DNA from: Kitasatospora gansuensis
Lineage (GTDB): Bacteria; Actinomycetota; Actinomycetes; Streptomycetales; Streptomycetaceae
Direction of reading: 5' to 3'
DNA: 64,000 bases
Assembly: GCF_014203705.1 (NCBI RefSeq)
Contig: NZ_JACHJR010000001.1
Coordinates: 5,084,001-5,148,000 of the forward strand
The position numbers and the translations under genes were made by a program. The notes below the pieces were generated by a model, which was given only the letters and a program-made list of their open reading frames with translations, searched no databases and was not told the DNA's origin. This document shows, one piece after another, positions 1-8,021 of the stretch. Every line of letters starts with the position of its first letter. Within the stretch, counting starts at the first letter, position 1.

Positions 1-2123
1 GGCAGGGTCCACACGGGAGCTGCCTCGATGGAGTCGAGGTCGAGGTCCTCGTCCGTGGCCTCCGTGGCCTCCGGGACCTGGGCGGTGGGCAGAGGGGTGT
101 GTTCGGCGGTGCCCCGTCTGGTGGTTGTGGTCGGGGGCGTGGCGGGCTGGGCGGGGGTTGAGCGCTGGGCATCGCTCTGCTGGGCGCGGGCGCGGTGGTC
201 GTCGCGGTGCCAGCGCTTGCGGGCGGTCTTGGTCCAGGTCTCGGGCGCGTCGGTGCGGTTTTGCAGTTTCCGCAGTGCTTCGGCGATCTGGGCCTGGTCG
301 CCGGGGTCCTTGCCGCGTTGGAGGAGCAGGCGTTTGGCTTCGCGCAGGGTGATGTCGGTGAACGGCTGCAGGTCGTTGAGGGCGTGGGTCCAGCGCAGGG
401 TGTACCAGCGGCTGTCGTGGGGGTTGTGGAAGTAGGCGTGCAGGAGGTTGCGCGGGTCGTAGCGGATGGGCCAGCGGCCGTTGGGATAGGGCGACTTGGT
501 CTTGCGGAACTGGTAGAGGATGTCGGCGTTGTAGACGAGATGGTTCAGGTCGACGCCGTAGGGGTGGATGACGCGGCCGGGTTCCGCGATGGGCAGGAGC
601 TCGTAGTACAGGTCGGGGTTGCGGGGGCAGTCGACGTAGCCGGCCGCGCCGAGGGCCATGGCGTAGGCCTCGTTGGGGCTGACGGACAGGTCGGGGAAGC
701 CGTGGAGGTGGAGGCCACGGTGGTGCTGGCGCTGGTAGACGGCGACGACGTACTCGGCGAAGAATTCGGCGATCTCGGCGATGCTCCAGCGGGCCTGGTC
801 CTCGGCGGTGCGGCCGCGGTGGGCGACGTTGAAGCTGGTGTAGCCAGCGACGTGCATGGAGAACTGTTCGCGGATGCGGCCGAAGAGCCGTTCGATCTGG
901 GGTTTGTCGGTGGGTTTGAGTTTGCGGGCGTCCTGGATGTCGATCTTCCATGAGCGGCAGGCCCGTCGGACGACGTCGGACTGGTAGGGCTTGCCGTGGT
1001 CAAACAGGAGGGTCTCGGGGTAGATGACGGGGCGGGCGGCGGCCTCGGCGAGGCGTTCGTCGACGCTGAGCATGCGCTCGTGCGGGATGCGGAGCATCGA
1101 GTGGCGCAGGGCGTCGTCCCAGGCCGGGCGCATGGGTTCGGGGGTCATGACGTCGGCCAGCAGAAGGCCGATGTCGATGGCCTTGGTGCCCGCCGGGGTG
1201 AGGCGCCAGGCGAGGATGGAGCGGGTGGCGACGTCGAGGGCGATGGTGAGTTCGGCGCGGGTCATGGCCTTGGTCTCGGGATCGAAGGCCAGGACGTCGA
1301 GTGGGGTGGTGTCGAGCATGACGACCTGGCCGGGCCGGTGGGCGATGACGTTGCCGTAGGTGCGGTCGGGCTGGGTGGTGACCTGGGCCCGCTGGTGGGC
1401 GGGGTCGGAGGGGCTGCGGTCGAGCAGCAGCCGGACGGCGCGGCGGAAGGTGTCGTCGTTGGGTAGCGTGACGATGCCGGGGCCGTGGTCGGCGTCGAGG
1501 CGGTTCTGGGTGCGGCGGCTGAAGCGGGTGGTGACGGCCGAGGAACTGTCGAGGGCCTCCGCCTTGGCCTGCTCGCGGATGGCCTGGACGACGCGAGGGT
1601 CGATGTTCTTGAGCGGGTTGCGGATGCGGGCCTTGCGCCGGTCGACCAGTGCCCACACGCCGTGGGTGTCCCAGGCGTCGAGGAGCTGCCAGATTCGCCG
1701 GGCGGTCATGCCCAGTTCGCCGGCCTTGGCCTCCACGCGCGCGGTTCGGGGAAGGTCGGGATGGTACTGGGGGCGCGGCTCACCGGGCAGCGCGCCCAGC
1801 GGGTCTCCGCCGCGGTAACCGGTGGTGGCCTCCTGCAGGTGTCCTTCCAGCTTCAGGGCGGCGTCGCGGACGGTCCCGGGCAGGGTGGCGAGCACGCCAC
1901 CCGGGTCGAGACCGAGAGCGGTGTCGTCGTACCCGGCGCCGTCCGGGGGTTGGGCGTGGGAGCGGAAGGAGGGGTCCGTCAGGAGCTCGGACAGCATGAT
2001 TGTCAGGCGGTGGCCTGTGACGGACCGCAAACGCACGTGGGAGCCGTCGATGGCGGTGACCTGGTGGCGCTCGTCCTCGAACTCGACCCAGTCTTCGACG
2101 GTGATACGGCTGTAGTGGTTCAT
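1..2123 (-). CDS. TnsB-like DDE transposase (partial, 3' end beyond left edge)
   Basis: DNA strand-transfer subunit of a Tn7-like transposon. I translated the minus strand from the ATG at 2123 and it stays open to the left edge (about 707 codons), so the C-terminus is missing. A helix-turn-helix-like stretch lies near residues 139-163. The retroviral-integrase catalytic core shows D271 (in VVMLDTTPLDV), D375 (in LLFDHGKPY) and E411 (in KPQIERLFGRI); the 35 residues between D375 and E411 fit the DD(35)E spacing of the TnsB/TniA/MuA families. A MuA-type C-terminal domain follows (LVYNADILYQFRKTKSP), then a low-complexity Pro/Thr/Ala-rich tail that may contact the TnsC ATPase. The start overlaps the tnsA stop as ATGA, so the two are translationally coupled. 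Family assignment is firm; naming it TnsB rather than TniA rests on the TnsA gene next door. Confidence 0.9.
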   Translation of the reverse strand, partial: MNHYSRITVEDWVEFEDERHQVTAIDGSHVRLRSVTGHRLTIMLSELLTDPSFRSHAQPPDGAGYDDTALGLDPGGVLATLPGTVRDAALKLEGHLQEATTGYRGGDPLGALPGEPRPQYHPDLPRTARVEAKAGELGMTARRIWQLLDAWDTHGVWALVDRRKARIRNPLKNIDPRVVQAIREQAKAEALDSSSAVTTRFSRRTQNRLDADHGPGIVTLPNDDTFRRAVRLLLDRSPSDPAHQRAQVTTQPDRTYGNVIAHRPGQVVMLDTTPLDVLAFDPETKAMTRAELTIALDVATRSILAWRLTPAGTKAIDIGLLLADVMTPEPMRPAWDDALRHSMLRIPHERMLSVDERLAEAAARPVIYPETLLFDHGKPYQSDVVRRACRSWKIDIQDARKLKPTDKPQIERLFGRIREQFSMHVAGYTSFNVAHRGRTAEDQARWSIAEIAEFFAEYVVAVYQRQHHRGLHLHGFPDLSVSPNEAYAMALGAAGYVDCPRNPDLYYELLPIAEPGRVIHPYGVDLNHLVYNADILYQFRKTKSPYPNGRWPIRYDPRNLLHAYFHNPHDSRWYTLRWTHALNDLQPFTDITLREAKRLLLQRGKDPGDQAQIAEALRKLQNRTDAPETWTKTARKRWHRDDHRARAQQSDAQRSTPAQPATPPTTTTRRGTAEHTPLPTAQVPEATEATDEDLDLDSIEAAPVWTL

Positions 2124-2890
2124 GGCGTGTTCCCTCGGTGGGCGGTCCACACCGGGGTGTGGTCGCGCAGCGGGCGGGTGAGGTCGAAGCGCAGGCGGTG
2201 GTGCCACATCAGGTGGTAGACGACCGGGCGTGCCAGTTCCGGGTCGAGGAAGCTCACCAGGGCGCCGATGGGGACCGGGTCGGTGGCGAGGTCCAGCAGG
2301 GGGCCGATGAGGTCGGCGGTGGCATTCAACGGACGCCGGTATCCGCCGAGCCACTCGACGGTTGCCCACAGCTGGGGGTCGGGTTCACCGACCATCTGGT
2401 AGTCCCAGCCCATCAGTTCGCAGGCCGAGGCGGTGCGGCGGGCCTGGTGCAGCACGCGCGGTGTCTGGATCCGCAGGGGGTTCTTCACGTCCAGCAGCAG
2501 CGCGGAGCCGTCGGTGCGGCGCACGAACAGGTCCGGGGTGTGCCTCCACTTGCCTGACCTGTCGGCTCCCTCGAAGAGGAACGGCTGAGCGGAGAGAGCC
2601 TTGACTTGGTGGTCGAAGTCGAGCAGGCGCATCCACTTGGACTCCAGGTAGCTCTCGTAGTCCAGCACGGCATCGCAGCACGCGGCCCAGTACGAGCCCG
2701 GGGTGTGCCGGATCCCGGGGTAGGAGGGCAGGTCGCGTGCGGGAAGGCAGTCCTCGAAGGGGACTGTGGTGGCGTCTGCGGCGGGGACGAGGTGTTCGGT
2801 GCCCGTGGCGTCGTAGTAGCGGAGGAACAGTGGTGCGGGAGTGTGGGGGAGGGGCTGCAGGGTGCGGGTTCTCGTCGCTCTCACGCGCAT
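2120..2890 (-). CDS. TnsA-like transposon endonuclease subunit
   Basis: A 256-residue protein with the restriction-endonuclease fold expected of TnsA, the subunit of heteromeric Tn7-like transposases that cuts the 5' strands at the element ends and so permits cut-and-paste movement. Candidate catalytic residues are E79/E83 in DYESYLESKW, D120 in the HTPDLFV motif, and D134/K136 in LLLDVKNP, matching the E...PD...(D/E)xK pattern. The region after about residue 150 is probably the winged-helix part. The ATG at 2890 lies inside the last codons of tniQ (10-nt overlap) and the stop overlaps the TnsB start by 4 nt. Length and neighbours fit the TnsA-like family. Its presence distinguishes this element from Tn5053-type transposons, which lack TnsA and form cointegrates (established knowledge). 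Confidence 0.87.
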   Translation of the reverse strand: MRVRATRTRTLQPLPHTPAPLFLRYYDATGTEHLVPAADATTVPFEDCLPARDLPSYPGIRHTPGSYWAACCDAVLDYESYLESKWMRLLDFDHQVKALSAQPFLFEGADRSGKWRHTPDLFVRRTDGSALLLDVKNPLRIQTPRVLHQARRTASACELMGWDYQMVGEPDPQLWATVEWLGGYRRPLNATADLIGPLLDLATDPVPIGALVSFLDPELARPVVYHLMWHHRLRFDLTRPLRDHTPVWTAHRGNTP

Positions 2891-4635
2891 CCTTTCTGGC
2901 GGAGGAGCTCGGTGCTGAAGGCTGTGAGGGACTGCGGGAGAGCCGGGGTTTCGAGGAGGGTGAAGCGGTGCCAGCTGCGGTGGATCGAGGCGATCTGGAA
3001 GCCGGCCCACTGGGTGGGTTCGTGGGCGGGCGCCTCGCGGATGTCGCCGCTGGTGAGGTGCCGCCACAGCCAGGCGGCGCCGTGCCGGAGCCGGGCGGCG
3101 GTGGGCTCGCAGCCGGGCGGCAGCAGCGGCGCCAGGACGCCGGCGGGCATGGTGGTGAGGCCGGCAAGGGCGCGGCGTCGGGCCTGGTAGTCGATGAGCC
3201 CGCGCTCGGTGAGGGCGTGGGCGGTGCGGTCGATGTCGTACCAGAAGGCGTCGGGGTCGGCGATGCGTCCCGCGAGCGCGCCGGTCAGATAGACGGCCCG
3301 GTTTGGATCCCTCAGGCCGAGGTCCTCGGCGGCCTGCTTCCAGGTGGCCGACCCGGTGCGGCGGGCGAGCGCGAGGGTTGCGAAGCGACGGCCCCGCACG
3401 GGCGTGGTGTCCGGCAGGTGTGCGGTGAGCGGGGCGTAGTCGTCCTCGCTGACCAGGTGCGGGATATGCCGGGTCTCTAGCAGGTGGGGCGGTTCGAGGG
3501 CGGGCAGGAGGCCGACGATCCTGGGTGCGCTCGGAGCGGCGACGGCGATCAGCGAGGCCAGGCACGGTGGCTGCGGGATCTGCCGCAGGAGGGCGTTCTT
3601 CCCGCTCTCGCGGCGTTGCCTGGCCACTTCCCCCACCCACGGTTGGAGCATCTGCCGGCACGTGCCCTGGTCGGGGGCGGCCAGGACCGGCTCGACGAGG
3701 GCCAGCAGCGCACCGGCGTGAGCCGAGCTCGGCGGGCTGGTGCCGAGCTTCGCGGACGAGCCGGCTGACCGCTGTCGGCGCCGCTCGGCCACATCCGCCC
3801 CGAAGACACCAGCGACCACTGGCGGAATCCGGGCGAGGTCGGCTGCCGAGACGCACACGCGGGCCAGCGCCGTCAGGTACTTGAACGCGGCGAAGTACTC
3901 CGTGGCCGCGACGGCGCGGCCACCGACCTGCGCCTGGCCGCTGTCCACCGCGGCCAGGACCCGGGACTGGCTTTCGGCGAGCGAGCGGGGTACGGCGGAG
4001 GCTGGGATCTCCCCGAGGACCTGGTCGCACATCCAGGCCGTGCGGTCCCTGGTCGGGAGACGGGCGTTGCACAGACGCGGGTCCAGTGAACGGCCGCGGG
4101 TCGGCAGTGTCCGCGTGCCCGTGCCGGTGCCACGCTGCAGCCGTACCTCGCAGCGCGGGCACACATCCACCAGCAGGACCCGGTGCTCGGGGCAGACGGC
4201 CGCCAGGCCAAGACGCCACCACAGCGGCCACACCGGCGATGCGGCCAGGCACGGCGGGCAGCCGCGGCTGGAGTCGAACAGGGCCCACTCGCGCAGGCTG
4301 ACCGGCTGTACGGAGCGTTCGAAGGCCAGGTCGAGGCCGGTCATGTCCAGTACCCGCCCGTCGAACGCGGACAACTGCATCGCCTGGAGCTCCGCCGCCT
4401 CCAGGCCGGTCACCGCCCGGATCCGCCCGGCATGTGTCGCCGTCAGGGCGGTGCCGAAGAACGGCGGTTTCATGTAGCCCGTGTTCCCACGCGGTTCGAA
4501 TCCGAGCAGACGCGCCGCCTGCCCCGGCGGCACGTCCAAGTCGGCCGCCAGCCGATCCAGCCAGGAGGGAAACGACTCCCCGGCCGCCGGGATCAGCACC
4601 GACGGAAACCGCACCGGTGACACCCAGTCCGACAC
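2881..4635 (-). CDS. TniQ family target-selection protein
   Basis: A 584-residue TniQ/TnsD-like protein, the family that picks the target site and recruits the TnsC ATPase. The N-terminal TniQ domain (residues about 8-170) opens with the typical phrase ESFPSWLDRLA and holds a zinc-binding site C126, C129, C148, H151, C159, C162. The C-terminal half (residues about 330-560) is helical, with a possible HTH around TWKQAAEDLGL, as in TnsD proteins that read an attachment site. I chose the GTG at 4635 because a purine-rich GGGGAACAG precedes it and the TniQ homology begins at once; an upstream in-frame start would add 56 Arg/Ser-rich, unlike residues. First gene of a TniQ-TnsA-TnsB operon with overlapping genes. 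The length exceeds the short TniQ of CRISPR-associated transposons, which argues for direct DNA recognition (inference). Confidence 0.88.
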   Translation of the reverse strand: MSDWVSPVRFPSVLIPAAGESFPSWLDRLAADLDVPPGQAARLLGFEPRGNTGYMKPPFFGTALTATHAGRIRAVTGLEAAELQAMQLSAFDGRVLDMTGLDLAFERSVQPVSLREWALFDSSRGCPPCLAASPVWPLWWRLGLAAVCPEHRVLLVDVCPRCEVRLQRGTGTGTRTLPTRGRSLDPRLCNARLPTRDRTAWMCDQVLGEIPASAVPRSLAESQSRVLAAVDSGQAQVGGRAVAATEYFAAFKYLTALARVCVSAADLARIPPVVAGVFGADVAERRRQRSAGSSAKLGTSPPSSAHAGALLALVEPVLAAPDQGTCRQMLQPWVGEVARQRRESGKNALLRQIPQPPCLASLIAVAAPSAPRIVGLLPALEPPHLLETRHIPHLVSEDDYAPLTAHLPDTTPVRGRRFATLALARRTGSATWKQAAEDLGLRDPNRAVYLTGALAGRIADPDAFWYDIDRTAHALTERGLIDYQARRRALAGLTTMPAGVLAPLLPPGCEPTAARLRHGAAWLWRHLTSGDIREAPAHEPTQWAGFQIASIHRSWHRFTLLETPALPQSLTAFSTELLRQKGCA

Positions 4636-5376
4636 CTGTTCCCCACCCCGTGATCCGGCCTCGCAGGAGGCTTCCTGCCGAGGGAACGTATTGCCCTTCG
4701 CAGCCCGGTGAGGCGAACCCCTGGAGCAGCTGACCGCCCCGGTGCGGACACGGCGGTCACAACGCCCTTGCGGCGGAGGGGAATCCGTGTCACCGGGGCA
4801 CATACCGGTACGGCAGCCGGTCCGGGAAGATCATCTGTTCTATGTCGGGTCGAAGCTGCCCGGGGCGGCGCTGCTGCCGGGGCCGTCGCCAAGATGGAGG
4901 ACGGTCAGGACGGTGCCCGGAGCGGCGTGTGGCAGTACAGGACGAGGGGTGGCCGGTTCATCGCCGCCTCATGCCTGCTGTCGCGGGCACGAGGCCACGG
5001 ACTCTCGGAGCGTCCGGATCCCATGGTGTGGGAACTCCGCCAGTCTGCGCCAACTACATTCCGCTGCACGGGATTTCATGCCATGGCGCTTGGACTGCTG
5101 CGGCCTGCCGGCAGTTGGCTGTCCGAGGCGCTGCACCAGCAGCGCCGCAATCCGGAGCCCCCGGAATCGTCGCGCTCTGTCCACAGGTCGACGGCAGCAC
5201 AGTGACTGCCTGTCCGACCGCCTCCGCAGCGGCCGGGTCTGCTCGGTGACGTCACGCTCCGTGGCGGCTATCCGGCTACTGAAATGTCTGCTGCGGTACT
5301 GAAGAAACGACTGAAAAGAATCATGCGCTACCGAAATCTTCCGAGCCGCTCGACACCCCTCGGGTACCGTTCCCGG
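4636..5376. other. Gene-free flank of the Tn7-like module; probable element end
   Basis: About 740 bp between the divergent tniQ and HAD genes with no credible coding sequence. It should hold the tniQ promoter and, if the element ends here, the repeated TnsB-binding sites. I can point only to weak signs: a less GC-rich block at 5276-5340 with three ACTGAA copies (5278, 5298, 5310), two CTGTCCGA copies (near 5120 and 5210), and a small hairpin GGCGCTG...CAGCGCC near 5127-5146. I could not define a terminal inverted repeat or a 5-bp target duplication by eye, because the other end lies outside the window. Confidence 0.4.
5365..5370 (+). promoter_or_regulatory. Putative -10 box for a leaderless HAD transcript
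   Basis: TACCGT ends 6 nt before the GTG at 5377. That spacing puts the transcription start on the start codon, as in many leaderless actinobacterial mRNAs, and no Shine-Dalgarno sequence is present. No convincing -35 box is visible. Confidence 0.4.
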
Positions 5377-6030
5377 GTGCGTACTCACATCGTCTGGGAC
5401 TGGAACGGCACCCTGCTGCACGACATGGCAGCGGTGGTGGCGGCCAGCAACGCCGCCTTCGCGACGCTCGGGGTGGCGCCGATCACCGTGCAGCAGTACC
5501 GGGAGCTGTACTGCTTCCCGATACCGAAGTTCTACGAGCTGCTGCTCGGCCGGGAGCCGAGCGCGGACGAGTGGCTGGTGCTGGACGCCGCCTTCCAGGA
5601 CCGGTACGAGGAGCTCAGCGACGCCTGCGGTCTGACCGAGGGCGCGGCCGAACTGCTGACGGGGTGGCAGGCGGCGGGCCGCAGCCAGTCGCTGCTGTCG
5701 ATGCACGAGCACCACCGGCTGGTGCCGCAGGTCAGGGCCCGGGGGATCGAGCAGCACTTCGTCCGGGTGGACGGCCGGGTCGGCGAGTCGTACGGCACCG
5801 GCAAGACCGACTACCTGCGGCAGCACCTGCTGGCCCTCGGCACGGACCCGGCGCGCACCGTGCTGATCGGCGACGCGGCGGACGACGCGGTGGCCGCCAG
5901 GAACGCCGGGGCGCACGCGGTGCTCTACACCGGCGGTTCGCACACCCGGGAGAAGCTGGAGCCGCTCGGCGTCCCGGTGGTGGACTCGCTGGCCGAGGCC
6001 GTGGAGCTGGCCGGGCGGATCGTGGTGTGA
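5377..6030 (+). CDS. HAD family hydrolase (phosphoglycolate phosphatase-like)
   Basis: A 217-residue haloacid dehalogenase-superfamily phosphatase. Motif I is unusual but intact: VWDWNGTLLHD, with the nucleophile and acid/base aspartates of DxDGT appearing as D-W-N-G-T, a variant common in this subfamily. Motif II is LLSMHEH, and motif III/IV is the run K...VLIGDAADDAVAARNAG near residues 158-180, binding Mg2+. A helical cap follows motif I. The substrate cannot be read from sequence; small sugar phosphates or phosphoglycolate are typical. The GTG at 5377 is preferred because an upstream reading would add 31 basic residues before the conserved RTHIVWDWNGTL. It is the first chromosomal gene beside the Tn7-like module and may mark its insertion point. 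Confidence 0.85.
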   Translation: MRTHIVWDWNGTLLHDMAAVVAASNAAFATLGVAPITVQQYRELYCFPIPKFYELLLGREPSADEWLVLDAAFQDRYEELSDACGLTEGAAELLTGWQAAGRSQSLLSMHEHHRLVPQVRARGIEQHFVRVDGRVGESYGTGKTDYLRQHLLALGTDPARTVLIGDAADDAVAARNAGAHAVLYTGGSHTREKLEPLGVPVVDSLAEAVELAGRIVV

Positions 6031-6116
6031 GCCACGTCGCTCACCGCGTGTCAGCTGCGGCGATTCGGTTGACGGGTGGTCAGGCTGGGGGCTGAGCGGA
6101 AGAGAGTGAGCCAGCC

Positions 6117-7748
6117 ATGCCCATCGACGCAGTCACCCAGGTCCCCGAGCCGGTCAACGAGCCCGTGCACGGCTACGCCCCGGGCAGCCCCGAACGAGCC
6201 AGGCTGGAGCGCAGGCTGGACGAACTGGCGGCGGAGCAGATCCCGCTGCCGATGACCATCGGCGGCGAACAGCGGTTCGGCTCCGGCGAGCGGATCGACG
6301 TGGTGCAGCCGCACCACCACGCGGCCAAACTCGGCCTGCTGGGCAACGCGACCCGGGAGGACGGCCGGCTCGCGGTGGACGCCGCGCTGGCGGCGGCGGC
6401 CGACTGGCGCTCGCTCTCCTTCGACGACCGGGCCGCGGTCTTCCTGCGGGCCGCCGAGCTGCTGGCCGGGCCGTGGCGGGAGACGGTGGCGGCGGCCACC
6501 ATGCTGGGGCAGTCCAAGACCGTCCAGCAGGCGGAGATCGACGCGCCCTGCGAACTGGTCGACTTCTGGCGGTTCAACGTGCACTTCGCCCGGCAGATCC
6601 TGGCCGAGCAGCCGAAGTCCTCGCCGGGGGTGTGGAACCGCACCGACCACCGCCCGCTGGAGGGTTTCGTCTACGCGGTCACCCCGTTCAACTTCACCGC
6701 CATCGCCGGCAACCTGCCGACCGCGCCCGCGCTGATGGGCAACACCGTGGTCTGGAAGCCCGCGCCCACCCAGACCCTGGCGGCCCACCACCTGATGCGC
6801 CTGCTGGAGGCGGCCGGGCTGCCGCCGGGGGTGATCAACCTGGTGACCGGCGACGGCCAGGCGCTCTCCCAGGTCGCGTTGGCCGACCCGGCGCTGGCCG
6901 GGCTGCACTTCACCGGCTCGACCGCCACCTTCCAGTCGCTCTGGCGCACCATCGGCACCAACATCGGCTCGTACCGGACCTACCCGAGGATCGTCGGCGA
7001 GACCGGCGGCAAGGACTTCCTGGTCGCGCACCGCTCGGCCGACCCGGAGGTGCTGCGCACCGCGCTGCTCCGCGGCGCCTTCGAGTACCAGGGCCAGAAG
7101 TGCTCGGCGCTGTCCCGGGCCTACCTGCCGCGCAGCCTCTGGCAGAAGATCAAGGACGAGTTCCTGGCCGAGGTGGACGCGCTCACCGTCGGCGACGTCA
7201 GCGACCTGTCCAACTTCATGGGCGCGCTGATCGACGCCAAGGCGTACGCCCGGGTGACCGCCGCGATCGACCGGGCGGTGGCCGACCCGACGGTGGAGCT
7301 GGCGGCCGGCGGCCAGTACGACGACGCGATCGGATGGTTCGTCAGGCCGACCGTGCTGGTCAGCTCGGACCACCGGAACGAGATCTTCAGCCAGGAGTAC
7401 TTCGGCCCGGTGCTGGCCGTGCACGTCTACGAGGACTCGCGCTGGGACGACGTGCTGCACCGGGTGGACTCCGGCGCCCCGTACGGGCTGACCGGCGCGG
7501 TGATCGCCACCGACCGGCACGCGATCGCGCAGGCGATGGAGCGGCTGCGGTTCGCGGCGGGCAACTTCTACGTCAACGACAAGCCGACCGGCGCGGTGGT
7601 CGGACAGCAGCCGTTCGGTGGCGGCCGGGCTTCGGGCACCAACGACAAGGCGGGGGCCGCGCAGAACCTGCTGCGCTGGACCTCGGCCCGGTCGATCAAG
7701 GAGACCTTCGTGCCGCCGACCGGGTACCGCTATCCGCACATGGGCTGA
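6117..7748 (+). CDS. pruA: L-glutamate gamma-semialdehyde (1-pyrroline-5-carboxylate) dehydrogenase
   Basis: A 543-residue NAD-dependent aldehyde dehydrogenase that oxidises glutamate semialdehyde to glutamate, the second step of proline and arginine catabolism. The pattern is of the stand-alone PruA type: VTPFNFTAIAGNLPTAPALMGN (NAD site), the conserved glutamate in VGETGGKDF, and the catalytic cysteine C329 in FEYQGQKCSA. The C-terminus FGGGRASGTNDKAG is typical. A purine-rich GGAAGAGAGTGAG precedes the ATG. Unlike many actinobacterial loci, no proline dehydrogenase (putA) is next to it; the next gene is instead the NAD-glutamate dehydrogenase that consumes its product, so the pair could run semialdehyde to 2-oxoglutarate. 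Confidence in the enzyme class is high. Confidence 0.93.
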   Translation: MPIDAVTQVPEPVNEPVHGYAPGSPERARLERRLDELAAEQIPLPMTIGGEQRFGSGERIDVVQPHHHAAKLGLLGNATREDGRLAVDAALAAAADWRSLSFDDRAAVFLRAAELLAGPWRETVAAATMLGQSKTVQQAEIDAPCELVDFWRFNVHFARQILAEQPKSSPGVWNRTDHRPLEGFVYAVTPFNFTAIAGNLPTAPALMGNTVVWKPAPTQTLAAHHLMRLLEAAGLPPGVINLVTGDGQALSQVALADPALAGLHFTGSTATFQSLWRTIGTNIGSYRTYPRIVGETGGKDFLVAHRSADPEVLRTALLRGAFEYQGQKCSALSRAYLPRSLWQKIKDEFLAEVDALTVGDVSDLSNFMGALIDAKAYARVTAAIDRAVADPTVELAAGGQYDDAIGWFVRPTVLVSSDHRNEIFSQEYFGPVLAVHVYEDSRWDDVLHRVDSGAPYGLTGAVIATDRHAIAQAMERLRFAAGNFYVNDKPTGAVVGQQPFGGGRASGTNDKAGAAQNLLRWTSARSIKETFVPPTGYRYPHMG

Positions 7749-7812
7749 GGACGGATTGGACATGGTGTCCAGGACGGCCCGATCTTCCTACGGGTTTGCT
7801 CCTCCCTGTCCC

Positions 7813-7841
7813 CTGACACCTTCGTTTCCTCCGGTTAGGCT
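7813..7841 (+). promoter_or_regulatory. Promoter upstream of the NAD-GDH gene
   Basis: CTGACA (7813-7818) and TAGGCT (7836-7841) are separated by 17 nt, a good match to housekeeping actinobacterial promoters. It implies a 5' leader of about 175 nt before the GDH start at 8022. A GGAG-containing ribosome site (CAGGAGCC, about 8006-8013) precedes that start. I saw no clear GlnR box in the leader. Confidence 0.5.
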
Positions 7842-8021
7842 GACTGGCGTCGTCGGGTTTCGGCCGCAGGCCAATGTTTCGTGATACCCGGACGAACGTC
7901 GCGTCATGCGTGCCATGACCGTCTTTCTTCCGGGCGATGCGGAAGGATTGCGGGTGGACCCGGCGATGGACCCGAACCATCACCGAGTCACGCAACGGCG
8001 CGCGACAGGAGCCAAACAGCC

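Noticed and set aside
4708-5205. Coding frames in the tniQ-HAD gap
   Set aside because: Arg/Ser/Gly-rich composition, no ribosome sites and no homology pattern in any frame.
1-5376. CRISPR array or Cascade genes linked to the Tn7-like module
   Set aside because: No direct-repeat array and no cas gene is visible; TniQ is of the long TnsD-like type.
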